Source: Bacteroidales bacterium (GTDB lineage: Bacteria > Bacteroidota > Bacteroidia > Bacteroidales > UBA3824). From it: 64,000 bases of DNA. The notes beneath the pieces were generated by a model. That model did no database searches. It saw only the letters and a program-made list of their open reading frames with translations, and was not told where the DNA came from. How positions within the stretch are numbered: position 1 is the first letter of the stretch; each line of letters opens with the position of its first letter. Position numbers and translations under genes: made by a program. Positions 45,059 through 51,843 of the stretch are shown here, one piece after another. The stretch spans positions 166,323-230,322 of the forward strand of contig JAFPYR010000069.1 of assembly GCA_017412115.1 (NCBI GenBank), in the 5' to 3' direction.

Positions 45059-46515
45059 CTGAAGAAACTTTAGCCGACCAAACCCGCTCCGATTCGCTTT
45101 GGAAAGTATTTCTAATTGCGTTTTTAGCGGGTTTGGCGGCTATTTTTACGCCCTGCGTTTTCCCGATGATTCCAATGACTGTTACTTTTTTCCTAAAAGA
45201 CAAAAGCGGCAAAGGAAAACTTCATGCCCTCATTTATGGAATTTCTATAATTTTACTTTACACACTACCCGTTGCAATTTTGATAATTTTATCCAACCTT
45301 TTGGGCGGAGAAAATTTTACGGCAAATATTTTCAACGCATTGAGTACGCATTGGTTACCTAACATAATATTTTTCATAATATTTTTTATTTTCGCTCTGT
45401 CATTCTTAGGAATGTTTGAAATCGTAATGCCATCAAGTCTTATCAACAAAGCCGAAAAACGCGGAGACAAAGGCGGACTTATCGGCGTTTTCTTCTTGGC
45501 TTTCGTACTCGTTTTGGTAAGTTTTTCGTGCACAGGACCTATCGTAGGCTCGGTTTTGGTGGAATCCACAACGGGCGGAAGTTTCTTAAAACCGATAACA
45601 GCAATGTTCGGATTCTCACTCGCTTTCGCCATGCCGTTCACACTTTTTGCGTTCTTCCCCGAAATCATGAAAAAACTTCCGAAATCAGGCGGCTGGCTCA
45701 ATACCGTTAAAGTTATTTTAGGATTCGTAGAATTGGCTTTAGGTTTAAAATTTTTAAGCGTTGCCGACCAAACTTATCACTGGCATTTACTCGATAGAGA
45801 AACTTTTTTAGCAATTTGGATTGCCATCGGAATACTTATGTTCCTTTATTTAATCGGAAAACTTAAACTCCCGAACGACAGCGATTTAGAACATATCAAA
45901 GTGCCGAGATTATTATTAGCGGTTTTAACATTGTCATTCGTTGTTTACTTAATTCCGGGTATGTTCGGCGCACCACTCAAAGCCTTAGCAGGATATATCC
46001 CGCCGATCACAACTCAGGATTTCGTACTTAACACAAACTCCGTAACCGCTACCCAAGAAGAAAACTCAACTTCTTTGGAAACAACACTTTGCAATACCCC
46101 GAAATATTCCGACAAATTAGCATTGCCGTTCGGTCTTAAATCATATTTTGAATACAACGAAGCCCTCGAATGTGCAAAAAATCAACGCAAACCATTACTT
46201 CTAATCTTCACAGGACACGGCTGCGTTAATTGCCGAAAAATGGAAGAAAACGTATGGTCAGATTCGCGTGTACAAAAAATGATGAAAACAAACTTCATCC
46301 TATGCGCCCTCTACACCGACGACAGAACCATGTCCGATGACGGGAAAAATTCAATCGGTGATGTAAACTCTGATTTTCAAGAAGAGAAATTCCAAATCAA
46401 TGCGCAGCCGTATTATGTTATTATCGACCCTGAAAATCCTGACACTCCGCTGAAAGAACCTATGGCTTACAATCCTGACATAGAAAACTTTTTGGAGTTT
46501 TTAAAGGTGAAATAA
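45007..46515 (+). CDS. dsbD: DsbD membrane and thioredoxin (beta/gamma) domains, in the shifted frame
   Basis: This inner-membrane thiol:disulfide interchange protein carries electrons from cytoplasmic thioredoxin to the periplasm. The CcdA-like core has the paired cysteines in LAAIFTPCVFPMIPMTV and LVSFSCTGPIVGSVL within about eight helices. The C-terminal thioredoxin domain has TGHGCVNCRKMEENVW (CxxC). The first ATG of this frame, 45007, lies inside the preceding domain's sequence and gives an implausible lead-in. Continuity is better explained by a one-base slip in the A tract at 45045-45054, after which KKKLTEETLADQ follows. The full protein would be about 640 residues. Confidence 0.85.
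   Translation: MHNGQKEFLNRGSKKKLTEETLADQTRSDSLWKVFLIAFLAGLAAIFTPCVFPMIPMTVTFFLKDKSGKGKLHALIYGISIILLYTLPVAILIILSNLLGGENFTANIFNALSTHWLPNIIFFIIFFIFALSFLGMFEIVMPSSLINKAEKRGDKGGLIGVFFLAFVLVLVSFSCTGPIVGSVLVESTTGGSFLKPITAMFGFSLAFAMPFTLFAFFPEIMKKLPKSGGWLNTVKVILGFVELALGLKFLSVADQTYHWHLLDRETFLAIWIAIGILMFLYLIGKLKLPNDSDLEHIKVPRLLLAVLTLSFVVYLIPGMFGAPLKALAGYIPPITTQDFVLNTNSVTATQEENSTSLETTLCNTPKYSDKLALPFGLKSYFEYNEALECAKNQRKPLLLIFTGHGCVNCRKMEENVWSDSRVQKMMKTNFILCALYTDDRTMSDDGKNSIGDVNSDFQEEKFQINAQPYYVIIDPENPDTPLKEPMAYNPDIENFLEFLKVK
45045..45054 (+). other. A10 slippage site inside dsbD
   Basis: Ten consecutive adenines separate the two dsbD frames (CAA AAA AAA AAT TAA against A AAA AAA AAA TTA ACT). One extra A, or a -1 slip, joins the frames without loss of conserved residues. 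Confidence 0.8.
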
Positions 46516-46522
46516 CAAAACC

Positions 46523-46558
46523 AAACGGGATTATCATTTTTTTTTGATAATCCCGTTT
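46523..46558. terminator. Terminator after dsbD
   Basis: A 14-bp perfect stem, AAACGGGATTATCA with TGATAATCCCGTTT, has a loop of eight T and T-rich or A-rich flanks. It serves dsbD and probably the convergent Rpn-type gene. Confidence 0.9.
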
Positions 46559-46577
46559 TTATATTTTTTTTAAATCG

Positions 46578-47528
46578 CTAAATTAAACGCCTTAGTTCTT
46601 CAATTTGGTCTGTTGAAACTTTTAACACTTCAACCGCATTTTCAAAATCAAAACCATTAGACATAAGGTTTTTAACACTTTCAACAAGTTGTTCGGTGCG
46701 GCCTTTTTCAAGACCGATTTTCTCGCCTTCCGCACGGCCTTTTTCAAGACCGATTTTCTCGCCCTCTGCTCTGCCGTCAATATGTCCGTCGCAATAGCCC
46801 TCGTAACGGCTTGAATCGTCAAGACTTAACGCAAGTCTGACACTTTCCAAATAACGCTTGTAAATTTTTCTCTCTTCTTCGCTGAGAGCATCTACACGGA
46901 GAATCTCACGTGCCTCTTTCAAGCCCTGCGCGGTAAACGCATCGGGAATTTCGCCGGTTTTTAAGAATGAAATCCATTCTTGCAACGGCTGACGAATCTC
47001 TTCGTCAAACTTGTTGACACGGAGAATATAGTATTCGGGAAAAATTCCGGCAACCTCGTCAACGCCAAATTTCGACTTTTGCGCTGGCGTGAGTTTGAGT
47101 TCGTCTTCATTATTGAACATATTTTTGAAAACGGTTGTTCCGTGATAGGCGTAACCCTTGCCTTGTCCAAGGCTGAAATATACGATGTTGACAGAATACA
47201 CTTTTGGTAAAGTCTTGTATGCCTCACCGCTTTTCATATATTCGGCGATAATTTTTGACGCGCCGAAAGCCATGCGCTGAAAAAAATCCAACTCGTGGTC
47301 GTTCTGAACTTCTATCAAAAATTTTTCACCTTTTTCGTCCTCAACCAAGAGGTCTACGCGGTTGAATTTTTGATTGTCATTCTCTTGATTCGACTCACTT
47401 TCAAGGAGTTGCGAAATTTTTATCTGACGGTTAATCAACACGCTGAGAAAACCTTCCAACACAACAAAATTGCTCTTGTTGCGCAAAAGGCGTTTTATCA
47501 TCCAGTCAAAACGTATATAATTTCCCAT
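46578..47528 (-). CDS. Rpn/PDDEXK_2 family nuclease (recombination-promoting nuclease/putative transposase type)
   Basis: The 316 residues start MGNYIRFDWMIKRLLRNKSN, typical of the family. The PD-(D/E)xK core is VDLLVEDEKGEKFLIEVQ at about residues 63-80 (Asp, then ExQ in place of ExK), followed by FFQRMAFGASKII. The C-terminal part contains two tandem copies of RAEGEKIGLEKG and a final helix. Relatives include the E. coli Rpn DNases and solitary Bacteroidota transposase-like proteins; some are implicated in phage defence. The frame also opens upstream at 47561, but ATG 47528 matches the family. Confidence 0.85.
   Translation of the reverse strand: MGNYIRFDWMIKRLLRNKSNFVVLEGFLSVLINRQIKISQLLESESNQENDNQKFNRVDLLVEDEKGEKFLIEVQNDHELDFFQRMAFGASKIIAEYMKSGEAYKTLPKVYSVNIVYFSLGQGKGYAYHGTTVFKNMFNNEDELKLTPAQKSKFGVDEVAGIFPEYYILRVNKFDEEIRQPLQEWISFLKTGEIPDAFTAQGLKEAREILRVDALSEEERKIYKRYLESVRLALSLDDSSRYEGYCDGHIDGRAEGEKIGLEKGRAEGEKIGLEKGRTEQLVESVKNLMSNGFDFENAVEVLKVSTDQIEELRRLI
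46699..46770 (-). repeat. Two tandem 36-bp units inside the Rpn-type gene
   Basis: Nearly identical 36-bp units (46699-46734 and 46735-46770) encode two copies of a 12-residue module, RAEGEKIGLEKG. The length is a multiple of three, so copy-number change keeps the frame. Confidence 0.8.
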
Positions 47529-47590
47529 AATATTTTGTATTCTAAAAAGTTTCAAACGCAAAGGTAGAAAAAATTTTTACAAAAACAAAA

Positions 47591-47624
47591 ACAGGACACC
47601 TCAAAATAAATTGAAGTGTCCTGT
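47591..47624 (-). terminator. Terminator of the FISUMP lipoprotein operon
   Basis: The stem ACAGGACAC with GTGTCCTGT is extended by TC/GA past one mismatch. On the minus strand it is followed by a T-rich run. It lies 33 bases after the lipoprotein stop codon. Confidence 0.8.
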
Positions 47625-47656
47625 TCAAAAATTTTGTTTCGGCTTGGGAAACAAGG

Positions 47657-49039
47657 TTAATTCTGCACCCGAACCGGACGAACCGAGAACCCGCACAAGC
47701 GGGTGCCGTAGTCGTCCGTAGAGTAGAGGTAGCCCGACTCGCAGTAAACGATGTAGGCGTCGGACGTGCCGCGAGCCGTACCGGACCAATAGTAGCCGTT
47801 GGAGCCGGCGCCCTCGACGGACTCTCCGAGACGGTAACCGGCGGCAGGGAGAAATACCGCACCGGCAGCCTCCAAGGTTGACCAATTTGTCGCATCTATC
47901 GTATTTGTCGTAAATGCGGCATTGGATATATTAGTATTGGTAAGAGTGTAAGTCTCTGAACTCCAATTATCAGGCAGAAGAATTACGCCATTTACATTGT
48001 TAACCTGAGCCATGGCATAGCGGATAGTACTCGTGGTGATACGGGTGTTGAACAGATACGTCCACTCGTCTTTGCTGAGAGTCGTCCATTCCGAGCCAAA
48101 GGCGGAGGATTTGCTGTCGTCCCAAGTGTAGTCGTAGTATGTTGTGCTTTTGTTAACAGGGTTACCGCCTTCAAGCCACATGCCCCAGCCGAAAAGGTCG
48201 ATGTAGCCGTCATAGGAGGAGGAAATGTTTTTGTTGGCTTCGCCGATGTAGTCCCACTGATTCTCGGCAAAACGCCATGTTTTGCTATTGCAATGGTACT
48301 GCAAGTTGCCTTTGGAGAACTTGACCGTTTTGCCGTCAGCGACGGTGAATACGCCGGGGAGATAGTCAGGGGCTTTTATCGTGTAGATTTTGCCCGCAAC
48401 AGTGCTGTTGCTGCTTTCGCCCATCACTTTTCCTACGGGTACAATATAATATTTGCCGGCTTCAACAGAGATTTCTGTGCCGCCAAGTTGAGTGGTTTTC
48501 GCACCCAATGCCTCAATAAAAGCAGATTGAAGATTTACAACAAGGTCGGTTTCTCCGCTCTTCAATTTATACTCCTCATTTTCTTGCACAATAGAGAAGT
48601 TGATTGTATAATAAGCATTCTTTACCGCTGCCGCCAAATTATCATACGCGGCACTAATTGTTGCAGGATTTGTACCAAGTGTAGCGGTAAAATTTCCGCT
48701 AAGGACAGTTTCGTCAGTATAGTTTATGGTTGCGGTATAAGAACCGTCTGCGTTGGTAAAATTAATTGTACCATACACATCATCAGTATTACTTCCGAAA
48801 GCAAATACTTCGTTTCCTTCAAAAGCCAAGGCAGTTTCATCTTGATTGGTAGTTACTTTGGAAATCGACTTATTTACTTTGCCCTTTACTGTAAGGGTTT
48901 TAAAGGTTTTGACAACAGTTTCGGTCTGTTCGCCACCATTAACAATTTCGTCTACTGAATTGTTCTCGTCTTTGCTGCAAGAGGTTGCAAGCAATAAGGC
49001 TGCCGCAAATGGCAACACTTTCAAAAACGTTCTTTTCAT
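47657..49039 (-). CDS. FISUMP-domain (Fib_succ_major) surface lipoprotein
   Basis: A lipoprotein signal with lipobox LLLATSC (Cys at residue 21) is followed by a Bacteroidota-type acidic tail (SKDENNSVDE). Residues about 35-220 are beta-rich. The C-terminal ~230 residues are the FISUMP domain, with KGNLQYHCNSKTWRFAENQWDYIG, DLFGWGMW, SKDEWTYLFNTR, AGAVFLPAAGYR, SNGYYWSGTARG and the closing GFSVRPVRVQN. This domain has a formylglycine-enzyme/C-type-lectin-like pattern. The 3' third is strikingly G+C-rich compared with the 5' part. A clear GGAGG lies before the ATG. It follows a 63-residue protein gene by 20 bases. Confidence 0.85.
   Translation of the reverse strand: MKRTFLKVLPFAAALLLATSCSKDENNSVDEIVNGGEQTETVVKTFKTLTVKGKVNKSISKVTTNQDETALAFEGNEVFAFGSNTDDVYGTINFTNADGSYTATINYTDETVLSGNFTATLGTNPATISAAYDNLAAAVKNAYYTINFSIVQENEEYKLKSGETDLVVNLQSAFIEALGAKTTQLGGTEISVEAGKYYIVPVGKVMGESSNSTVAGKIYTIKAPDYLPGVFTVADGKTVKFSKGNLQYHCNSKTWRFAENQWDYIGEANKNISSSYDGYIDLFGWGMWLEGGNPVNKSTTYYDYTWDDSKSSAFGSEWTTLSKDEWTYLFNTRITTSTIRYAMAQVNNVNGVILLPDNWSSETYTLTNTNISNAAFTTNTIDATNWSTLEAAGAVFLPAAGYRLGESVEGAGSNGYYWSGTARGTSDAYIVYCESGYLYSTDDYGTRLCGFSVRPVRVQN
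47660..47790 (-). other. Candidate hypervariable (DGR-type) 3' region of the FISUMP gene
   Basis: Across the last ~40 codons, positions that vary among FISUMP paralogues are almost all NNC (TAC, GAC, GGC, TGC, CGC, CTC, ATC, GCC, ACC), and the frame ends in the conserved GFSVRPVR. The same pattern arises when AAC codons of a template repeat are mutated at adenines. By hand count 47701-47820 is 78/120 G or C. No reverse transcriptase or template repeat is visible in the window, so this is a hypothesis. Confidence 0.4.
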
Positions 49040-49059
49040 TTCTTTGTCCTCCGTGTTTT

Positions 49060-49251
49060 TTAATTCTCACCATAAATTGCATCTGTTAAACTTCCGCCAT
49101 TACCGAATGTCGCTTTTCCGTTAGGTGCTATACTTCCGCTCGCGCTGAGTAATGGTGCTTCCATATTCAACTCGATTACTTCAAAATCGGGTTTGACGTA
49201 TTTCTTTTTTGTCGTTACGTCTTTTACGACTTCGTTTTTTAATTTTTCCAT
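49060..49251 (-). CDS. Small protein of unknown function preceding the FISUMP lipoprotein
   Basis: The 63-residue protein begins MEKLKNEVVKDVTTKKKYVKPDFEVIEL and ends in a Gly/Ser/Asn-rich tail (SASGSIAPNGKATFGNGGSL). The motif KYxKPxxEVIELxxEAPLLxxSG is one I associate with short Bacteroidales proteins encoded beside FISUMP-type lipoproteins; no function is known to me. It has no signal peptide. A longer reading to 49341 would run through a terminator hairpin, so ATG 49251 is chosen. The Pro/Val/Glu front and Gly-rich tail look like a leader-core precursor, but no maturation enzyme is nearby. Confidence 0.65.
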   Translation of the reverse strand: MEKLKNEVVKDVTTKKKYVKPDFEVIELNMEAPLLSASGSIAPNGKATFGNGGSLTDAIYGEN

Positions 49252-49303
49252 CTGATAAGAAAATTTTATGTTAATAAAAAAATTAATTGTCAGAAAAAAC
49301 AAA

Positions 49304-49347
49304 ATCCCCTTGCAGACAGAAGTTTTCACTTTTGTCCGCAAGGGGAT
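49304..49347 (-). terminator. Terminator-like hairpin in the leader of the FISUMP operon
   Basis: The arms ATCCCCTTGC/GCAAGGGGAT (10 bp), one mismatch, and GACA/TGTC enclose about 14 bases. On the minus strand TTTTGTTTTTT follows. It lies 53 bases before the 63-residue gene and after an 18-codon frame, which makes it look like an attenuator or a conditional terminator. Confidence 0.7.
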
Positions 49348-49401
49348 AGTATATCATTCAACGGCCCAAACGCCGAATTTTCAAGGTGTTTAAGTGCGAT
49401 T

Positions 49402-49458
49402 TTATGCGATGCGATGCGATGCGATGTGCAATATTCGTGCCAAGTCGTTGATTTTCAT
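49402..49458 (-). CDS. Possible 18-residue leader peptide containing a pentanucleotide repeat
   Basis: The frame MKINDLARILHIASHRIA ends in TAA and begins 26 bases after a promoter-like pair at 49484-49515. Its last codons are built from four copies of a 5-bp repeat, so a change in copy number shifts the frame. The terminator hairpin follows 55 bases later. There is no protein similarity to judge by, so coding is inferred from position only. Confidence 0.35.
   Translation of the reverse strand: MKINDLARILHIASHRIA
49404..49426. repeat. Pentanucleotide tandem repeat (ATGCG)4
   Basis: Four perfect copies of ATGCG (49404-49423) plus ATG. It is the only simple sequence repeat of this kind in the window and lies in the leader of the FISUMP operon. 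Confidence 0.9.
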
Positions 49459-49483
49459 ATTAATCCTGTTGTTATTTAATGTC

Positions 49484-49515
49484 CAAAAATCTTTATTTTT
49501 TAGAAATTTAACAAA
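49484..49515 (-). promoter_or_regulatory. Promoter of the FISUMP operon
   Basis: On the minus strand TTTG (49512-49515), 20 bases, then GATTTTTG (49484-49491), one mismatch to TAnnTTTG. It precedes the possible leader peptide. The remaining intergenic bases to 49638 show no further structure. Confidence 0.5.
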
Positions 49516-49638
49516 TTTTCAAGATTAAATTATTGTAAAGATTTTTGTTTCGCCGGTAGAAAGCTCCGAATAAAACCGCCGCTGCCTTGGCAAGAAAGTT
49601 TTTTTAGAAAATGAACAGAAAAAATAAAATACTTTTTA

Positions 49639-49646
49639 TAACTTTG
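49639..49646 (+). promoter_or_regulatory. -7 box of the DUF3791 pair
   Basis: TAACTTTG is an exact TAnnTTTG match, 16 bases before the first start codon. No good TTTG lies 19-21 bases upstream. Confidence 0.45.
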
Positions 49647-49662
49647 CAAAAAATATAAAATC

Positions 49663-49905
49663 ATGTTGCCAAAGTTTATGGAAATACCGAAAATTCAGAT
49701 AGTTATGGCGTTTGTTTCCACATGTATAGAAACTACGGCAAGGTATCTGAATGTTTCGTACAAAGAGGTTTTTGAGAGAATGAAGAAAGTTGATATGATT
49801 GAAAAATATATTTTCGAGAATTACGAGACACTTCACACTCAGAGCCGCGAATACATCGCAGAAGATATGGTGGAATGTCTCAAAATATGGGAGGCAAAAA
49901 AATGA
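49663..49905 (+). CDS. DUF3791 family small protein
   Basis: The 80-residue protein reads IQIVMAFVSTCIETTARYLNVSYKEVFERM, then YIFENYETLHTQSREYIAEDMVECL, the DUF3791 pattern (an early Cys-Ile-Glu, then LHTxxxEYIxEDM). The family is often found next to DUF3990 proteins in toxin-antitoxin-like pairs, but no DUF3990 gene is present here. ATG 49678 is a possible alternative start. It overlaps the next gene by 4 bases (ATGA). Confidence 0.75.
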   Translation: MLPKFMEIPKIQIVMAFVSTCIETTARYLNVSYKEVFERMKKVDMIEKYIFENYETLHTQSREYIAEDMVECLKIWEAKK

Positions 49906-50144
49906 CACAGAACGAATATAAAGACCCGGCAAAATCACCTGTTATTCAGGAGATTATAATGGCAAACCACATAGGAGCGATTGCGGTTATACTTTCAGAA
50001 CAGCTTGATATTGAACCCATTAAGGCTCTGCAACTGTTTTACGAAAGCAAAACCTGTGAAAACCTTCACAACAAAGCAACGGGGCTGTATCTGTTAAGCG
50101 ACCGTTACATTGCCGATGATTTCATTGCAGAAAAAAGAATGTGA
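49902..50144 (+). CDS. Second DUF3791-like small protein
   Basis: The 80 residues begin MTQNEYKDPAKSPV. The later part (IGAIAVILSEQLDIEPIKALQLFYES, then LHNKATGLYLLSDRYIADDFIAEK) keeps the spacing of the preceding DUF3791 protein, with LH and YIADDF matching LH and YIAEDM, so it looks like a diverged duplicate. An SD-like GGGAGG sits 8 bases before ATG 49902; the in-frame ATG at 49875 is less likely. The two genes form a coupled pair of unknown function. Confidence 0.65.
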   Translation: MTQNEYKDPAKSPVIQEIIMANHIGAIAVILSEQLDIEPIKALQLFYESKTCENLHNKATGLYLLSDRYIADDFIAEKRM

Positions 50145-50169
50145 TTTTATATTTTTTCGCTAAATCTGA

Positions 50170-50745
50170 TTATTTTCTGCTTTCCATCATTTGTTGTCTG
50201 TGCTGAAGGCGTGCTTTGGTAAATGCGCGTTGTTTTTCCTCTTCCGACCAATTCGGGTCAATATAAACCTTATATGTACCGGAATAACCTCGTTTATATT
50301 TTTCAGGAAGGTCAGAGTCGGATTGCGAAGACGCTACTTTGCCTGTGCCGTTACATTCTGTACAATTCCAAACATGTTTTCCATTGCCGTTACAAGTCAT
50401 ACAACGGTTGAGACCCGTGGCATCGCACGAAGTACAATTGATAAAACCTTCTGAATTACAACGTTCGCAGTTTACATTTCCTTCATCGTTGCAATAACTG
50501 CAATTCTCTGAATTTACACCATGACAATGCGTACAGCGGAAAAATCCCGCACCACCGCAAACCGTACAACGGATTTGTTTTTTGCCGTAACAAAGTGAAC
50601 ATTCACGGTTGCCTGTACCGTGGCACGAATTGCACTCGTTTTCAATTTTTCCCGTCCCATTACATTTTCCGCAATCGGTTTGAGCATTTCCCTCAAACGA
50701 AATCACCGTAAAAAACGCAAGTAAAATAATAAGTAATTGTTTCAT
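50170..50745 (-). CDS. Secreted cysteine-rich protein with DnaJ-type CxxCxGxG repeats
   Basis: A signal peptide (MKQLLIILLAFFTVISFEGNAQ) is followed by about ten CxxC units over residues 24-140. Several are full CxxCxGxG (CGKCNGTGK, CNSCHGTGN, CTVCGGAGF, CMTCNGNGK, CTECNGTGK). DnaJ zinc-finger regions have only four such units and are cytosolic; here the domain is longer and exported. The final 40 residues are charged (NWSEEEKQRAFTKARLQHRQQMM). Zinc binding is likely; the role is unknown. Confidence 0.7.
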   Translation of the reverse strand: MKQLLIILLAFFTVISFEGNAQTDCGKCNGTGKIENECNSCHGTGNRECSLCYGKKQIRCTVCGGAGFFRCTHCHGVNSENCSYCNDEGNVNCERCNSEGFINCTSCDATGLNRCMTCNGNGKHVWNCTECNGTGKVASSQSDSDLPEKYKRGYSGTYKVYIDPNWSEEEKQRAFTKARLQHRQQMMESRK

Positions 50746-50854
50746 AATCTATAAGATTTTAAGGGTTATATTATGATTTTACGATGAAATACAAAATAAA
50801 GTTGCCGTAATTTAGTTAAAATATGTTTAAGAGGTTTTTGAAAAATTTGTATAA

Positions 50855-50895
50855 AAAAAGTGCTACCTGTTTTTTAATTCAAGCAGCACCTTTTT
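50855..50895 (-). terminator. Possible terminator after the 71-residue hypothetical gene
   Basis: An AAAAGGTGCT/AGCACTTTTTT-type stem (read on the minus strand), with a 20-base loop and a T run. The long loop limits confidence. Confidence 0.45.
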
Positions 50896-50914
50896 TTATG
50901 AAAAAATTATCTGT

Positions 50915-51130
50915 CTACCAAACGTTTACTTTATAAATAGGCACCGGTTGGTTTTTGGCGTATGCCTCGCCGATTGCTTTGGCGGCTTCAATAACCGCTT
51001 TTTTCTCATCGTGTTTGTAAGCTTGTTCGTGTTCCATATAACGCAGTTCCCAGTTTTGCAATGCTTCGACTTTCGTCTCGATTTTGTAAAGGTTATATGG
51101 AAATCGTTTGTCTTTTTTATCGGACAACAA
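50915..51130 (-). CDS. Small hypothetical protein or gene remnant
   Basis: The 71-residue reading starts from TTG (a shorter one from ATG 51037). Its composition looks protein-like (FPYNLYKIETKVEALQNWELRYMEHEQAYKHDEKKAVIEAAKAIGE, ending VPIYKVNVW). Just upstream, in another frame, is ATG with MKKIIVVR and a stop, so the true gene may have lost its start by a small indel. I do not recognise a family. Confidence 0.4.
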   Translation of the reverse strand: MLSDKKDKRFPYNLYKIETKVEALQNWELRYMEHEQAYKHDEKKAVIEAAKAIGEAYAKNQPVPIYKVNVW

Positions 51131-51244
51131 TAATCTTTTTCATCGAACAGCAAACATTATTTATTACCGCACTTTTATAATTCATATGTATATAGCTGAT
51201 AATTACCACCATAAACAAAATTATATTTTTTTAACAAAAAAATT

Positions 51245-51286
51245 AATTGGTAAATTTGCCAATTTTAAATTATATATATACTTTTG
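51245..51286 (+). promoter_or_regulatory. Promoter of the XRE-HNH pair with a palindromic operator
   Basis: TTTG (51255-51258), 20 bases, then TACTTTTG (51279-51286) is a perfect promoter match. The -33 element sits inside a 20-bp near-perfect palindrome, AATTGGTAAATTTGCCAATT (51245-51264), with one mismatched central pair. A regulator bound there would block RNA polymerase; the first gene encodes an HTH protein. A second small dyad, GTGG-GGACA-CCAC, lies in the leader at about 51305-51317. Confidence 0.75.
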
Positions 51287-51338
51287 CTGCAATTCAATTT
51301 AAAAGTGGGGACACCACGATAAAAACGATTGATTGAAT

Positions 51339-51842
51339 ATGGATAAAAATTTAAAAAAATTCATGGATACCCCGACAAAGTCCAAAGCTCAGATTCTTGA
51401 TGGACATTATGTTGAGGTGCAGACATCTGACGGTGAAATATTCAAAATAATGTCAGATATTGCAAAGTACGATAGTGAAGAAACCAAAGCTTATTATCTT
51501 CATTTGATGGAATTTATTTTTGACAAAAACTTCTCCGACGACAAAGAACTTATGATAAACAGAATAAGTCGGGATTTTTTGTTAAATGCTGTTCCTTCTA
51601 TGGGAATTGGAGCAGGTAACCGAAATGGAGAAAGAGTAAGAATAGGTCAACGCATTCGCGAATTGCGCGAAGCCAAAAGAATGGAAGCGAGGGATCTTGC
51701 TCTTTTGACAGGTATTGATGCCGCTAATCTCTCACGAATTGAGCAAGGTAAGTATTCTACGGGTGTAGATATTCTTTCACGCATTGCAATTGTACTTGAC
51801 GCTCATCTTGACTTAATCCCCAATACATCTAATAGTAAATAA
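51339..51842 (+). CDS. XRE-family helix-turn-helix regulator
   Basis: The 167 residues carry a C-terminal HTH_3 domain at about 100-160 (RIGQRIRELREAKRMEARDLALLTGIDAANLSRIEQGKYSTGVDILSRIAIVL). The N-terminal ~95 residues (MDTPTKSKAQILDGHYVEVQTSDGEIFKIM, then a helical part) are not recognised. The frame opens at a TTG (51333) two codons earlier, but ATG 51339 is preferred. The HNH nuclease gene begins 1 base after its stop. Autoregulation through the palindrome in its own promoter is likely, much as C proteins control restriction genes. Confidence 0.85.
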   Translation: MDKNLKKFMDTPTKSKAQILDGHYVEVQTSDGEIFKIMSDIAKYDSEETKAYYLHLMEFIFDKNFSDDKELMINRISRDFLLNAVPSMGIGAGNRNGERVRIGQRIRELREAKRMEARDLALLTGIDAANLSRIEQGKYSTGVDILSRIAIVLDAHLDLIPNTSNSK

Positions 51843-51843
51843 A

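Noticed and set aside
49636..49938. Minus-strand frame of 100 codons over the first DUF3791 gene
   Set aside because: It is antisense to a gene with family support and its own promoter box, and the frame is Phe/Cys-rich without pattern.
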